DNA from: Pseudomonas sp. SID14000
Lineage (GTDB): Bacteria > Pseudomonadota > Gammaproteobacteria > Pseudomonadales > Pseudomonadaceae
Direction: 5' to 3'
Assembly: GCF_002165135.1 (NCBI RefSeq)
Contig: NZ_NFZQ01000003.1
Span: forward strand, 1-64,000
DNA length: 64,000 nt
In this document: positions 52,788-62,539 of the stretch, one piece after another
How the letters are laid out: every line of letters starts with the position of its first letter
How positions within the stretch are numbered: the stretch's first letter is position 1
Position numbers and translations under genes: made by a program
Notes under the pieces: model-generated
The model's database searches: none
The model's input: only the letters and a program-made list of their open reading frames with translations
Told to the model about the DNA's origin: nothing

Positions 52788-52952
52788 CCTGTGGGAGATC
52801 GCCCAGCCCTTTGGGCTGCGCCGTCGCGCAGAGAACTCAGTGCGATACCGTGTGGGAGCGGGCGTGCCCGCGAAGAATCCCACACGGTGCCTTGCACCGG
52901 CTGCGCCGGTGTTCGCGGCGGTTCGACGCCTCGACACGCTCGCCCCTACAGG
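52788..52952. repeat. cluster of REP-type elements
   Basis: Several hairpins occur in a row: CAGCCC-TTT-GGGCTG, CCGTGTGGGA...TCCCACACGG (arms near 52848 and 52887) and CACCGGCTGCGCCGGTG. They are diverged REP units filling most of the 288-bp gap before the next gene. Confidence 0.75.
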
Positions 52953-53062
52953 GCCAGTACAGGTTCACCGAGCCTGCAAAGAGGCACACCCGGCAAATCT
53001 ATGCTTCTATCTGTGTGCCGACCCGTGTCGCAGACCGTTTTCGCCACGCAGCCAGGACCACC

Positions 53063-54178
53063 ATGCACCATTCGACCCACGACCTGCTTTCCCCCGTTCC
53101 GGGCGTCACGCGCCAACTGCACAGTTTCCACTTCGGCCCTCGCGGTGGTGGCAAGGTCTATATCCAGGCCTCGCTGCATGCCGACGAACTGCCCGGAATG
53201 CTGGTGGCCTGGCACCTCAAGCGCCGCCTGGGCGAACTGGAGCAGCAAGGCCGCCTGCAGCGCGAGGTCATCCTGGTCCCGGTGGCCAACCCGGTCGGCC
53301 TGGAACAGGTGTTGCTGGATGCGCCATTGGGGCGCTTCGAGCTGCAAAGCGGGGAAAATTTCAACCGCAATTTCGTCGATCTGTCAGACAATATCGGTGA
53401 CCAGATCGAGCAGCACCTGACCGCGGACCCGGAACACAACCTTGCGCTGATCCGCGAATACCTGCGCCGAGGGCTGGACGCGCACCCCACGCGCACGCCG
53501 CTGCAGGCCCAGCGCCTGATCCTGCAACGCCTGGCCTGCGATGCCGACATGGTGCTGGACCTGCACTGCGACTTCGAGGCGGTCGAGCACCTGTACACCA
53601 CGCCCGATGCCTGGCCGCAGATTGAACCGCTGGCCCGCTACCTGGGGGCCCAGGCCAGCCTGCTGGCCACCGACTCGGGCGGGCAGTCGTTCGATGAATG
53701 CTTCAGCCTGGTCTGGTGGCAATTGCAGCAACGCTTCGGCAAACGTTTCCCGATCCCGCTCGGCTGCTGCTCGGTCACCGTCGAGCTGCGTGGCCAGGCA
53801 GATGTCAGCCACGACCTGGCCAGCAAGGACTGCCAGGCAATCCTCGACTTCCTGACCCACGCGGGGGTAATCGAAGGTGCCATAGCCGCCCTGCCCGCCT
53901 TGCGCTGCCCGGCCACGCCGCTGGCCGCCGTCGAACCAGTGATAGCGCCACTGGGCGGGCTGCTGGTGTACCACGCAAAACCGGGGCAGCACCTTGAGGC
54001 CGGCCAGTTGATTGCCGAAGTCATCGACCCGCTCAGCGACCGGGTGACCGCCGTGCACAACAGCCAGCCTGGCCTGCTGTATGCCCGCAGCGTGCGGCGC
54101 ATGGCAACCGCTGGCATGGTCATCGCCCATGTCGCCGGCGAGCAGCTATGCCGCAGCGGCTACCTGCTGGGCAACTGA
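53063..54178 (+). CDS. succinylglutamate desuccinylase/aspartoacylase-family enzyme
   Basis: A 371-residue zinc-dependent deacylase. The zinc motif HxxE is QASLHADELPGM, a later His lies in LDLHCDFEAVEHLYTT, and the substrate residues NPVG and GENFNRNFVD are typical of AstE/aspartoacylase relatives. A C-terminal beta domain (GGLLVYHAKPGQHLEAGQLI) is usual for the longer bacterial subclass. The natural substrate is not known. The start MHHSTHDLL at 53063 is chosen over an upstream extension made of REP sequence. Confidence 0.85.
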   Translation: MHHSTHDLLSPVPGVTRQLHSFHFGPRGGGKVYIQASLHADELPGMLVAWHLKRRLGELEQQGRLQREVILVPVANPVGLEQVLLDAPLGRFELQSGENFNRNFVDLSDNIGDQIEQHLTADPEHNLALIREYLRRGLDAHPTRTPLQAQRLILQRLACDADMVLDLHCDFEAVEHLYTTPDAWPQIEPLARYLGAQASLLATDSGGQSFDECFSLVWWQLQQRFGKRFPIPLGCCSVTVELRGQADVSHDLASKDCQAILDFLTHAGVIEGAIAALPALRCPATPLAAVEPVIAPLGGLLVYHAKPGQHLEAGQLIAEVIDPLSDRVTAVHNSQPGLLYARSVRRMATAGMVIAHVAGEQLCRSGYLLGN

Positions 54179-54202
54179 TCAGGCAAACCGTCGCAGTGTT
54201 GC

Positions 54203-54430
54203 TCAGGCCACAGGCGCGGGTGGCGGCTCGTCAGGCAGGGTCGGCTCGCCCGGCTCCATAGGTGGTTTTTCACCGGGATCCGGTGGCTGCGGGTCATCGG
54301 GATCTGGCTGGTGAGGTACGCCCCCCGCCTGTACAGGCAGCGGGTACGCCAGCAGTGACCATGACAGCAAACCGACGTGATTGGGCTGCAGGCCAGCCAG
54401 CTTGGCACTGATTGCGGGGTGGAGTTTCAT
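54203..54430 (-). CDS. small Pro/Asp-rich conserved protein
   Basis: A 75-residue protein. The first half (MKLHPAISAKLAGLQPNHVG) includes a hydrophobic stretch LLSWSLLAYPLPVQAGG. The rest is Pro-, Asp- and Glu-rich (PDPDDPQPPDPGEKPPMEPG). GGAG lies ahead of the ATG at 54430. Function unknown; it is likely disordered. Confidence 0.6.
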   Translation of the reverse strand: MKLHPAISAKLAGLQPNHVGLLSWSLLAYPLPVQAGGVPHQPDPDDPQPPDPGEKPPMEPGEPTLPDEPPPAPVA

Positions 54431-54524
54431 TGGCAGCTCCTGAGGAGAGCCGCTGCGCATGATGCGCACCGGCGTTACCCGTTAGAGTGCCAAAGGGGCG
54501 GGGAAATTCCCCGCGCTCGTCGGC

Positions 54525-55091
54525 TCAGGTACGCGGCAGGGTGACGCCGCGCTGGCCCTGGTACTTGCCGCCACGGTCCTTGTACGACACTTCGCATTCT
54601 TCGTCGGACTGCAGGAAAAGCATCTGTGCCACACCTTCGTTGGCGTAGATCTTCGCCGGCAGCGTGGTGGTGTTGGAGAATTCCAGCGTCACGTGGCCTT
54701 CCCACTCCGGCTCGAGCGGGGTGACGTTGACGATGATGCCGCAGCGGGCGTAGGTGCTCTTGCCCAGGCAGATGGTCAGCACGTCGCGCGGAATACGGAA
54801 ATACTCGACAGTGCGCGCCAGGGCGAAGGAGTTCGGCGGGATGATGCACACGTCGCTCTTGATGTCGACGAAACTACCGGCATCGAAGTTCTTCGGGTCG
54901 ACAGTGGCCGAGTTGATGTTGGTAAACACCTTGAATTCGTCGGCGCAGCGCACGTCGTAGCCGTAGCTGGAGACGCCGAAGGAGATCACCCGGCTGTCCT
55001 GTTCGCCGCGCACCTGGCGCTCGACGAACGGTTCGATCATGCCGTGTTCCTGCGCCATGCGGCGAATCCACTTGTCCGATTTGATGCTCAT
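54525..55091 (-). CDS. dcd: dCTP deaminase Dcd
   Basis: A 188-residue trimeric enzyme that converts dCTP to dUTP. Family marks are [53 protein letters not shown] (catalytic Glu in the last part) and [15 protein letters not shown]. Length equals the E. coli enzyme (193) within a few residues. Confidence 0.95.
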   Translation of the reverse strand: MSIKSDKWIRRMAQEHGMIEPFVERQVRGEQDSRVISFGVSSYGYDVRCADEFKVFTNINSATVDPKNFDAGSFVDIKSDVCIIPPNSFALARTVEYFRIPRDVLTICLGKSTYARCGIIVNVTPLEPEWEGHVTLEFSNTTTLPAKIYANEGVAQMLFLQSDEECEVSYKDRGGKYQGQRGVTLPRT

Positions 55092-55419
55092 GGCGGGGTG
55101 TCCTGAGAGAGTTGCGAGGTGAAAATCGAGACGCGCATCTTACCGGTCCCGGCGCCCAGGTTAAAGTTCCATCCCTCATCCCGCGCCGGGCGGGGGCTGC
55201 AGCCGCCGCCGATCCGAAATTGCGTAAAGCGCCTTCTGACCATTGGCAGGTTGCGGAAAGTGGGGTAAGGTGGCGCCACTGTGCTGCACGTGACACCGAG
55301 AATCTCTAGTTTGATGCACGATCCTGATCGGCCCATCGCTGAATTTTCTGCTCTCTTTGCGCTCAGTCCCGGCCAGGGTTTTTCCTGACCGTTATCAAAT
55401 TGTCCAAGGAGACAGAAAA
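55092..55419. promoter_or_regulatory. divergent region and long leader of the cold-shock gene
   Basis: 328 bp separate dcd from the cold-shock gene. The last 80 bases before the cold-shock ATG (ending CCAAGGAGACAGAAAA) are less GC-rich and probably form a structured 5' UTR, as in cspA genes. No confident promoter hexamers are marked and no other gene is visible. Confidence 0.45.
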
Positions 55420-55629
55420 ATGTCCAACCGTCAATCCGGTGTTGTTAAGTGGTTCAACGATGAGAAAGGCTACGGCTTCATCACCCCTCAGTCGGGCGAC
55501 GACCTGTTCGTGCACTTCAAAGCCATCCAAGCTGACGGCTTCAAAACCCTGAAAGAAGGCCAGGCTGTTACTTTCGTCGCTACCCGCGGCCAGAAAGGCA
55601 TGCAGGCTGAAGAAGTTCAGATCGCCTAA
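55420..55629 (+). CDS. cold-shock domain protein (CspA/CapB family)
   Basis: A 69-residue RNA chaperone with RNP1 KGYGFI and RNP2 DLFVHF, beginning [20 protein letters not shown]. It binds single-stranded RNA and DNA and melts structures in the cold. A strong AAGGAG precedes the ATG and a terminator follows within 30 bp, so it is a monocistronic high-expression gene. Confidence 0.95.
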   Translation: MSNRQSGVVKWFNDEKGYGFITPQSGDDLFVHFKAIQADGFKTLKEGQAVTFVATRGQKGMQAEEVQIA

Positions 55630-55654
55630 GTCGATCTAGCTTTTTAGCTTTCAA

Positions 55655-55683
55655 AAAAACCCGCCTTTCGGCGGGTTTTTTTA
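55655..55683 (+). terminator. terminator of the cold-shock gene
   Basis: AAAAAAACCCGCC-TTTC-GGCGGGTTTTTTT is a classic intrinsic terminator, usable in both directions. Confidence 0.95.
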
Positions 55684-55710
55684 TGCCTGACCGATAGACC
55701 GAGTCGGCCT

Positions 55711-55794
55711 CTTCGCGGGTAAACCCGCTCCCACAAGGACCGCGCGATACTTGAAGGCTGCGCTATATCTGTGGGAGCGGGTTTACCCGCGAAG
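55711..55794. repeat. facing pair of REP elements
   Basis: CTTCGCGGGTAAACCCGCTC plus CCACA (55711-55735) is matched exactly in reverse at 55770-55794. Both are full P. putida REP units 34 bp apart, between two converging genes. Confidence 0.9.
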
Positions 55795-55815
55795 CAGGCG
55801 ACCAGGCCTGACAGG

Positions 55816-56910
55816 TCAATCTTCGCTGATGGTAATGCTCGGCATCGCCGGTGCCGCCGCTTCCTGCAGCACGATCCGCGCGCCCACCTGACGGGCCAGC
55901 TCCTGGTAGACCATGGCAATCTGGCTTTCCGGCTCGGCAATCGCCGTCGGCTTGCCGCTATCGGCCTGTTCGCGAATCAGCATCGACAGCGGCAACGACG
56001 CCAGCAGGTCGACGCCATACTGGCTCGCCAGCTTCTCGCCACCGCCTTCGCCGAACAGGTGCTCGGCATGGCCGCAGTTCGAGCAGATGTGCACGGCCAT
56101 GTTCTCCACCACGCCCAGCACCGGAATGTTGACCTTGCGGAACATCTCCACACCCTTCTTGGCATCCAGCAGCGCCAGGTCCTGCGGCGTGGTGACGATC
56201 ACCGAACCGGCCACCGGCACCTTCTGCGCCAGGGTCAGCTGGATGTCACCGGTGCCTGGCGGCATGTCGATCACCAGGTAATCCAGGTCGTCCCAGGCGG
56301 TCTGGGTCACCAGCTGCAGTAGCGCGCCGGAAACCATTGGGCCACGCCAGACCATCGGCGTGTTGTCGTCGGTGAGGAACGCCATGGACATGACTTCCAC
56401 GCCATGGGCCTTGATCGGCACGAACCACTTCTGCTCGCGAATCTGCGGGCGGGTACCTTCGGCGATACCGAACATCACGCCCTGGCTGGGGCCATAGATG
56501 TCGGCATCGAGAATACCCACTCGCGCCCCCTCTCGGGCCAGCGCCAGGGCCAGGTTGGCCGCGGTGGTCGACTTGCCCACCCCGCCCTTGCCCGAGGCCA
56601 CGGCGATGATGTTCTTGACGTTGGCCATGGCCGGCACCTGGGCCTGGGCCTTGTGCGCGGCCATCACGCAGTCGATCGACACCTGGGCATTGCTGACGCC
56701 CTCGAGGTTGCCGATGGCGGTCTGCAGCACCTGGGCCCAGCCCCCCTTGAACAGCCCTGCGGCATAACCCAGCTGCAACTGCACGCTGACCTGCCCGCCC
56801 TGGATATCGATGGCGCGCACGCAACCGGCGCTGACCGGGTCCTGGTTCAGGTAGGGGTCGGTGTACTGGCGAAGCACGCCCTCGACGGCGGCACGGGTGA
56901 CGGCACTCAT
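55816..56910 (-). CDS. apbC: iron-sulphur cluster carrier ApbC/Mrp
   Basis: A 364-residue P-loop ATPase. The N-terminal MIP18/DUF59 domain (about 5-85) precedes the deviant Walker A motif ASGKGGVGKSTTAAN, then DADIYGPSQ and VIDMPPGTGD. The C-terminal CxxC in HICSNCGHAE holds the bridging 4Fe-4S cluster. It donates clusters to apo-proteins. It is divergent from metG, as in many gamma-proteobacteria. The start MSAVTRAAVEG at 56910 is preferred to an ATG 18 bp upstream. Confidence 0.93.
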   Translation of the reverse strand: MSAVTRAAVEGVLRQYTDPYLNQDPVSAGCVRAIDIQGGQVSVQLQLGYAAGLFKGGWAQVLQTAIGNLEGVSNAQVSIDCVMAAHKAQAQVPAMANVKNIIAVASGKGGVGKSTTAANLALALAREGARVGILDADIYGPSQGVMFGIAEGTRPQIREQKWFVPIKAHGVEVMSMAFLTDDNTPMVWRGPMVSGALLQLVTQTAWDDLDYLVIDMPPGTGDIQLTLAQKVPVAGSVIVTTPQDLALLDAKKGVEMFRKVNIPVLGVVENMAVHICSNCGHAEHLFGEGGGEKLASQYGVDLLASLPLSMLIREQADSGKPTAIAEPESQIAMVYQELARQVGARIVLQEAAAPAMPSITISED

Positions 56911-57068
56911 GGAGACTCCCATTGGCAAACTGAATGTAGAACAGGCGCCTATCCTAACCCGTCAATCGTCAGCAGATGCGCATGCGGGGTGAAATATCTT
57001 CGCCAGCCCTTTATAGTGGCCGATCAACCTCATTTTTACCCCGTCGCCAGATAAGTAGCCGAGCCACC

Positions 57069-59108
57069 ATGTCCGAGCCACGTCAGATTCTCGTCACCAG
57101 CGCCTTGCCCTATGCCAATGGATCGATCCACCTTGGCCATATGCTCGAGTACATCCAGACAGACATGTGGGTCCGCTTCCAGAAGCTGCGCGGCAACCAG
57201 TGCATCTACGTCTGCGCCGACGACGCCCACGGTTCAGCCATCATGTTGCGCGCCGAGAAGGAAGGCATCACTCCGGAACAGCTGATCGCCAATGTCCAGG
57301 CCGAGCACAGCAGCGACTTCGCCGACTTCCTGGTGGATTTCGACAACTTCCACTCGACCCACAGCGAAGAGAACCGCGAGCTGTCGGGCCTGATCTACAC
57401 GCGCCTGCGTGAAGCCGGGCACATCGCCACCCGTTCGGTGACCCAGTACTTCGACCCGGAAAAGGGCATGTTCCTCGCCGACCGCTTCATCAAGGGCACC
57501 TGCCCCAAGTGCGCGGCCGAAGACCAGTACGGCGACAACTGCGAAAAATGCGGCGCCACCTACGCGCCCACCGAGCTGAAGAACCCGAAATCGGCCATCT
57601 CCGGTGCCACCCCGGTACTGCGTGATTCCCAACACTTCTTCTTCAAGCTGCCGGACTTCCAGGCCATGCTGCAGCAGTGGACCCGTAGCGGCACGCTGCA
57701 GGAGGCAGTAGCCAACAAGCTGGCCGAATGGCTGGACTCGGGCCTGCAGGAATGGGACATCTCCCGCGACGCGCCGTATTTCGGTTTCGAGATCCCGGGC
57801 GAGCCAGGCAAGTACTTCTACGTGTGGCTGGATGCGCCGATTGGCTACATGGCCAGCTTCAAGAACCTCTGCGCACGCCGTCCGGAGCTGGACTTCGACG
57901 CGTTCTGGAACGAAGGCTCCAAAGCCGAGCTGTACCACTTCATCGGCAAGGACATCGTCAACTTCCACGCCCTGTTCTGGCCAGCCATGCTCGAAGGCGC
58001 CGGCTTCCGCAAGCCGAGCGCGGTCAACGTGCACGGCTACCTGACCGTGAACGGCGCCAAGATGTCCAAGTCGCGCGGCACCTTCATCAAGGCCCGCACC
58101 TACCTCGACCACCTGCAGCCGGAATACCTGCGTTACTACTACGCGGCCAAGCTGGGCCGTGGCGTCGATGACCTGGACCTGAACCTGGAAGACTTCGTGC
58201 AGAAGGTCAACTCCGATCTGGTCGGCAAGGTGGTCAACATCGCCAGCCGTTGCGCCGGTTTCATCCACAAGGGCAACGAAGGCGTGATGGTGGCTGGTGA
58301 TGCCGCACCGGAGCTGACCGAAGCATTCCTGGCGGCCGCCCCGTCGATCGCCGACGCCTATGAAGGCCGCGACTTCGGCCGCGCCATGCGCGAAATCATG
58401 GCGCTGGCCGACCGCGCCAATGCCTGGATCGCCGACAAGGCCCCGTGGTCGCTGGCCAAGCAGGAAGGCAAGCAGGATGAAGTGCAGGCTATCTGCGCCC
58501 AGGGTATCAACCTGTTCCGCCAGCTGGTGATCTTCCTCAAGCCGGTGCTGCCGGTGCTGGCTGCCGACGCCGAGGCCTTCCTCAACGTGGCCCCGCTGAC
58601 CTGGAACGACCACCTGTCGCGCCTGGAAAACCACCAGCTGAACCCGTTCAAGGCGCTGATGAGCCGCATCGAGCCGGCCAAGGTCGAAGCCATGGTCGCC
58701 GCCAGCAAGGAAGACCTGCTGGCCGCCGAAGCCAAGGCCCCGGTCGGCAATGGCGAGCTGGCCAAAGACCCGCTGTCGGCGGAAATCGAGTTCGACACCT
58801 TCGCGGCCGTCGACCTGCGCGTGGCGCTGATCGTCAAGGCCGAAGCCGTACCGGGTGCCGACAAGCTGCTGCAACTGACCCTCGACATCGGTGACGAGCG
58901 CCGCAACGTGTTCTCCGGCATCAAGTCGGCCTACCCCGACCCGTCCCAGCTGGAAGGCCGCCTGACCATGATGGTGGCCAACCTCAAGCCACGGAAGATG
59001 CGCTTTGGCGTGTCCGAAGGCATGGTCATGGCGGCCGGCCCTGGCGGCGAAGAGATTTACCTGCTGAGCCCGGACAGCGGTGCCAAGCCAGGCCAGCGCA
59101 TCAAGTAA
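57069..59108 (+). CDS. metG: methionyl-tRNA synthetase MetG
   Basis: A 679-residue class I synthetase charging tRNA-Met. The HIGH signature is [12 protein letters not shown], the zinc knuckles are [26 protein letters not shown] is [11 protein letters not shown], and the C-terminal Trbp111-like tRNA-binding/dimerisation domain starts near [15 protein letters not shown]. The start [18 protein letters not shown] is the family norm. Confidence 0.97.
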   Translation: MSEPRQILVTSALPYANGSIHLGHMLEYIQTDMWVRFQKLRGNQCIYVCADDAHGSAIMLRAEKEGITPEQLIANVQAEHSSDFADFLVDFDNFHSTHSEENRELSGLIYTRLREAGHIATRSVTQYFDPEKGMFLADRFIKGTCPKCAAEDQYGDNCEKCGATYAPTELKNPKSAISGATPVLRDSQHFFFKLPDFQAMLQQWTRSGTLQEAVANKLAEWLDSGLQEWDISRDAPYFGFEIPGEPGKYFYVWLDAPIGYMASFKNLCARRPELDFDAFWNEGSKAELYHFIGKDIVNFHALFWPAMLEGAGFRKPSAVNVHGYLTVNGAKMSKSRGTFIKARTYLDHLQPEYLRYYYAAKLGRGVDDLDLNLEDFVQKVNSDLVGKVVNIASRCAGFIHKGNEGVMVAGDAAPELTEAFLAAAPSIADAYEGRDFGRAMREIMALADRANAWIADKAPWSLAKQEGKQDEVQAICAQGINLFRQLVIFLKPVLPVLAADAEAFLNVAPLTWNDHLSRLENHQLNPFKALMSRIEPAKVEAMVAASKEDLLAAEAKAPVGNGELAKDPLSAEIEFDTFAAVDLRVALIVKAEAVPGADKLLQLTLDIGDERRNVFSGIKSAYPDPSQLEGRLTMMVANLKPRKMRFGVSEGMVMAAGPGGEEIYLLSPDSGAKPGQRIK

Positions 59109-59124
59109 CAAAACCTGCTGGACC

Positions 59125-59211
59125 TTGTGGGAGCGGGCGTGCCCGCGAAACGGACTACGCGGTGCATGGCACCGGCGTTGCCGGTGTTCGCGGACAAGCC
59201 CGCTCCCACAA
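59125..59211. repeat. facing REP elements between metG and rnf genes
   Basis: TTGTGGGAGCGGGC (59125-59138) and its reverse complement (59198-59211) bracket CACCGGCGTTGCCGGTG. It may attenuate read-through from metG into the rnf cluster. Confidence 0.85.
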
Positions 59212-59260
59212 TGACTCCGGAACCCGGACAATCGCCCCGATTCCCGGCTATCGTCATTTC

Positions 59261-59809
59261 ATGAGCGACTATATCCTGGTCCTGATCAGCGCCGCGCTGG
59301 TCAATCACCTGTGCCTGCAACAACAGCCACTCCCCAGGCTGCACCTGCACGTGCACGGCCTTGCCTGCGCACTGTGCATCACCTTGGGCATGTTCGGCGC
59401 GCAGCTACTGTTGCAGGTGGTGCTTGCCCCGTTGCAGGCTCAGGACCTTGCCCTGTTCCTGTTGTTGCCCTGGCTGGCCGTGCTCGCCTGGGGCGTGCCA
59501 TGGCTGCTGACAAGGTGGCGCCCGACCTGGCCGATGACGGAGTTGCCTGCGTTGCTGTTGAGCAATGCGGCAGTACTGGGGTTGACCCTGCAACAGGCAA
59601 GCGACGACAGCACATGGCTCGCCACGCTGCTGCAAGGCCTGCTGGCCGGCGGTGGCTTCTGGCTGGCGTTGATCTTGTTCGCCGACCTGCGCCAGCGCAG
59701 CGCCCATGTCGACGTCCCCGGGGCGCTGCGCGGCCTGCCCATCGAACTGCTCGGTGGCGGGGTGATGGCCATGGCGTTTTCCGGCTTCAACGGGCTGTTC
59801 GCCCAATGA
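59261..59809 (+). CDS. rnfA: RnfA/RsxA-like membrane subunit
   Basis: A 182-residue inner-membrane protein with six spans, beginning MSDYILVLISAALVNHLCLQQ. It aligns in character with RnfA/RsxA (normally about 193 residues), but the family's conserved NNFVLVQFLGICPFLGVS stretch is heavily altered here (VNHLCLQQQPLPRLHLHVHG). The gene overlaps rnfD by 4 bp. In other bacteria RnfA-E with RnfB and RnfC carry electrons between NADH and ferredoxin; B and C are missing here. Confidence 0.75.
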   Translation: MSDYILVLISAALVNHLCLQQQPLPRLHLHVHGLACALCITLGMFGAQLLLQVVLAPLQAQDLALFLLLPWLAVLAWGVPWLLTRWRPTWPMTELPALLLSNAAVLGLTLQQASDDSTWLATLLQGLLAGGGFWLALILFADLRQRSAHVDVPGALRGLPIELLGGGVMAMAFSGFNGLFAQ

Positions 59810-60780
59810 CCGCCAAGCCCGATCCGCGGCTACGCACCAGCATGGGCCTGGTGTTGCTGGCCTGCATGCCTGGCCTGCTGGCGCTGTTCTGGCTGCATGG
59901 CTGGAGTTTGCTACTGAACCTGCTGCTGTGCGCCAGTGCCGCACTGCTGTGCGAGGCGTTGCTGCTCGCCTTGCAAGCACAACCGCTGCGCACGGCGCTG
60001 AATGACGGCAGCGCGCTGGTGACCGCCGTGCTGCTGGCCGCCGCCCTGCCCACCCTGGCTCCGTGGTGGTTGCCGGTGGTCGCTGCCAGCGTTGCCATCG
60101 GCATCGGCAAGCAGGCCTTTGGCGGGGTCGGGCGCAACCTGTTCAATCCGGCCATGGTCGGCTACGCCTTCGTGCTGCTGAGCTTCCCGTCGCAGATGAA
60201 CCATTGGCCAGGGCCAGCACCTGGTCTGCTCGACAGCCTGCATCAGGTATTTGCCGGCAGCGAGCAGATCGATGCCTGGGCCAGGCCTACACTGCTCGAC
60301 GGCCTGCGCCACAACCGCAGCCTGACCATCGATGAACTGTTCGCCAGCCACCCAGGCTTCGGCAACATCGGTGGACAGGGCAGCGAATGGGTCAACCTGG
60401 CGTTCCTGCTGGGCGGCCTGTTCCTGCTGCAACGCAAGGTGATCAGCTGGCATGCGCCGGTTGGTTTGCTGGCAGGGCTGTTCCTGTTCAGCCTGATGGG
60501 CTGGAATGGCTCGGGTTCGGACTCCAACGGCTCGCCCCTGCTGCACCTGTTCTCCGGCTCGACCATGATGGCGGCGTTCTTCATTGCCACCGAACCGGTG
60601 TCCGGCCCCCGGCAGGCGTGGGCGAAGCTGGGGTTCGGCCTGGGGGCGGGTCTGCTGATCTACCTGATCCGCACCTGGGGCAGCTACCCGGACGGTACGG
60701 CGTTCGCCATCCTGCTGATGAACCTCATGGCGCCGAGCCTCGAACGCCTGGCCCAGCAGCGCCAGCAGGTTGCCCGATGA
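59806..60780 (+). CDS. rnfD: RnfD/RsxD-like membrane flavoprotein
   Basis: A 324-residue membrane protein with about ten spans and VASVAIGIGKQAFGGVGRNLFNPAM (RnfD/NqrB family mark) at about 100-125. The usual FMN-attachment SGAT-P-L motif appears altered to ARPTLLDGL, though a Thr remains at that place. NGSGSDSNGSPLLHLFSGSTMM is the conserved end part. Start ATGA overlaps rnfA and the stop overlaps rnfG. Confidence 0.88.
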   Translation: MTAKPDPRLRTSMGLVLLACMPGLLALFWLHGWSLLLNLLLCASAALLCEALLLALQAQPLRTALNDGSALVTAVLLAAALPTLAPWWLPVVAASVAIGIGKQAFGGVGRNLFNPAMVGYAFVLLSFPSQMNHWPGPAPGLLDSLHQVFAGSEQIDAWARPTLLDGLRHNRSLTIDELFASHPGFGNIGGQGSEWVNLAFLLGGLFLLQRKVISWHAPVGLLAGLFLFSLMGWNGSGSDSNGSPLLHLFSGSTMMAAFFIATEPVSGPRQAWAKLGFGLGAGLLIYLIRTWGSYPDGTAFAILLMNLMAPSLERLAQQRQQVAR

Positions 60781-61379
60781 AGCACTGGGTGCGTGATGTG
60801 AGCCTGCTACTGCTGACCGGAGCACTGGCGCTGTCCGCCACCTTGGCCTGGCAGCACTGGACCAGCGCGGCCATCACCGACGCCGAGAAACAACTGAATA
60901 CCCGCCAGCGGCTGGCGGTGCTGCCAGAAGGCAGTTACGACAACCAGCCCCTGGACAGCCCGCTGCCCAGGCCCGCCGCACAGCGGCCAAACAGCCGTAT
61001 CCTGGCAGCTTACCGGGCGACGCTGGCGGGCAAACCGGCCGCCATCATACTGGTCACCCAGGCCCAGGGTTATGCCGGGCCGATCGTGCTGAGCGTGGCC
61101 ATCGCCGCGGACGGCCGACTGATCGGCAGCCAGGTGGTCGAACAACAGGAAAGCCCCGGGCTGGGCGCACGCCTGGGTGATCCGCAGGTGAACTGGCTGG
61201 GGCAATTTGCCAACCGCCAGCTGAGTGATCGCTGGGCGCTGAAGCGCGACCAGGGCGACTTTGACCAGTTGGCCGGCGCAACCGTGACCTCACGGGCAGT
61301 GATCGGCGCGCTGCAGGAGGCGCTGAGTTATTTCGATGAGCAGCGTAGCGTGCTGCTGGAGGGTGCCACGCATGAATAG
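60777..61379 (+). CDS. rnfG: RnfG/RsxG-like flavoprotein
   Basis: A 200-residue protein with one N-terminal span (VSLLLLTGALALSATLAW) and a periplasmic domain. The covalent FMN site is DQLAGATVTSRAV (GATxTS, Thr acceptor), fully intact. EQQESPGLGARLGDPQVNWLGQF is the typical RnfG middle. Overlaps rnfD by 4 bp and rnfE by 8 bp. Confidence 0.9.
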   Translation: MKHWVRDVSLLLLTGALALSATLAWQHWTSAAITDAEKQLNTRQRLAVLPEGSYDNQPLDSPLPRPAAQRPNSRILAAYRATLAGKPAAIILVTQAQGYAGPIVLSVAIAADGRLIGSQVVEQQESPGLGARLGDPQVNWLGQFANRQLSDRWALKRDQGDFDQLAGATVTSRAVIGALQEALSYFDEQRSVLLEGATHE

Positions 61380-61896
61380 GTTCTACCTGCTCGGCGCAAG
61401 CCTTGTGCCCCTGCTGGGCGCCACCCGGACACTGGGCGAAGGCGCCACCATCGGCGTGTGTGCGGTGCTGATGAGCAGCCTTCACCAGCTGTTGCTGGCC
61501 CCCCTGCGCCAGCGGCTCGCCAGCTGGAGCTACGTGCTGGCCAGCCTGCTGCTGTTGGCGGCCCTGGCCAGTTGCCTGCAACTTGCGCTACGTGCCTGGC
61601 TGCTACCACTGGCACTCGCCCTCGGCCACTATCCCGCACTGCTGTGCCTGCAATGCCTGGCCACCGACCACCTGCTGCCCGATCAAGGGCGTTGGCGCCT
61701 GCTCGCCAGCCACCTTTGCGCGCTGCTTGCCACCTGCCTGCTGCTTGGTGCCAGCCGCCAATGGCTGGCCGACAGTGCCAGCCTGCACCTGGCCAGCCTG
61801 GCCCCGGGCGCCTTGCTACTGCTCGGACTGCTGTTGGCCTTGTACAATCGCCTGCGTCCGGGCCTCGCCCAACCACGTCGTCAAGGAAAGCTCTGA
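61372..61896 (+). CDS. rnfE: RnfE/RsxE-like membrane subunit, short
   Basis: A 175-residue protein of about six spans, shorter than standard RnfE (about 230). It begins MNRFYLLGASLVPLLGATRTLGEG; the family's conserved N-P-V-L-V...LCPLLAVT-like segment is lost. It is assigned to RnfE mainly from its position after rnfG and before nth. The C-terminus NRLRPGLAQPRRQGKL is basic. Confidence 0.7.
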   Translation: MNRFYLLGASLVPLLGATRTLGEGATIGVCAVLMSSLHQLLLAPLRQRLASWSYVLASLLLLAALASCLQLALRAWLLPLALALGHYPALLCLQCLATDHLLPDQGRWRLLASHLCALLATCLLLGASRQWLADSASLHLASLAPGALLLLGLLLALYNRLRPGLAQPRRQGKL

Positions 61897-61900
61897 TTTC

Positions 61901-62539
61901 ATGAATGCCGCCAAACGCCTGGAGATCTTTCGCAGGCTGCACGAAGACAACCCCGACCCGAAGACCGAACTGGCCTACACTACCCCGTTCGAACTGCTGG
62001 TCGCCGTGACACTGTCCGCGCAGTCCACCGATGTCGGCGTCAACAAGGCCACCGCACGCCTGTTCCCGGTCGCCAATACCCCCGAGGCCATCTATGCCCT
62101 GGGCGTCGAAGGCCTGAGCGAGTACATCAAGACCATTGGCTTGTACAACAGCAAGGCCAGGAACGTCATCGAAGCCTGCCGGCTGCTGATCGAGCGCCAT
62201 GGCGGCCAGGTACCGCAAACCCGCGAAGCCCTGGAGGCGCTGCCTGGCGTGGGCCGCAAGACCGCCAACGTAGTGCTCAACACGGCGTTCCGCCAGCCGA
62301 CCATGGCGGTAGATACCCATATCTTCCGGGTCAGCAACCGCACAGGCATTGCGCCAGGCAAGACGGTGCTGGAAGTGGAGAAAAAGCTGATCAAGTTCGT
62401 GCCAAAAGATTACCTGCTCGACGCCCACCACTGGCTGATCCTGCACGGGCGCTACGTGTGCCAGGCACGCAAGCCACGGTGCGGCAGTTGCCGGATCGAA
62501 GACTTGTGCGAGTACAAGCACAAGACCTCCGACGATTGA
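61901..62539 (+). CDS. nth: endonuclease III Nth
   Basis: A 212-residue bifunctional DNA glycosylase/AP lyase that removes oxidised pyrimidines. The helix-hairpin-helix LPGVGRKTANVVL carries the catalytic Lys, VDTHIFRVSNR the catalytic Asp, and CQARKPRCGSCRIEDLC holds the 4Fe-4S cluster. The length equals E. coli Nth (211). The gene starts 4 bp after rnfE and is probably part of the same operon. Confidence 0.96.
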   Translation: MNAAKRLEIFRRLHEDNPDPKTELAYTTPFELLVAVTLSAQSTDVGVNKATARLFPVANTPEAIYALGVEGLSEYIKTIGLYNSKARNVIEACRLLIERHGGQVPQTREALEALPGVGRKTANVVLNTAFRQPTMAVDTHIFRVSNRTGIAPGKTVLEVEKKLIKFVPKDYLLDAHHWLILHGRYVCQARKPRCGSCRIEDLCEYKHKTSDD

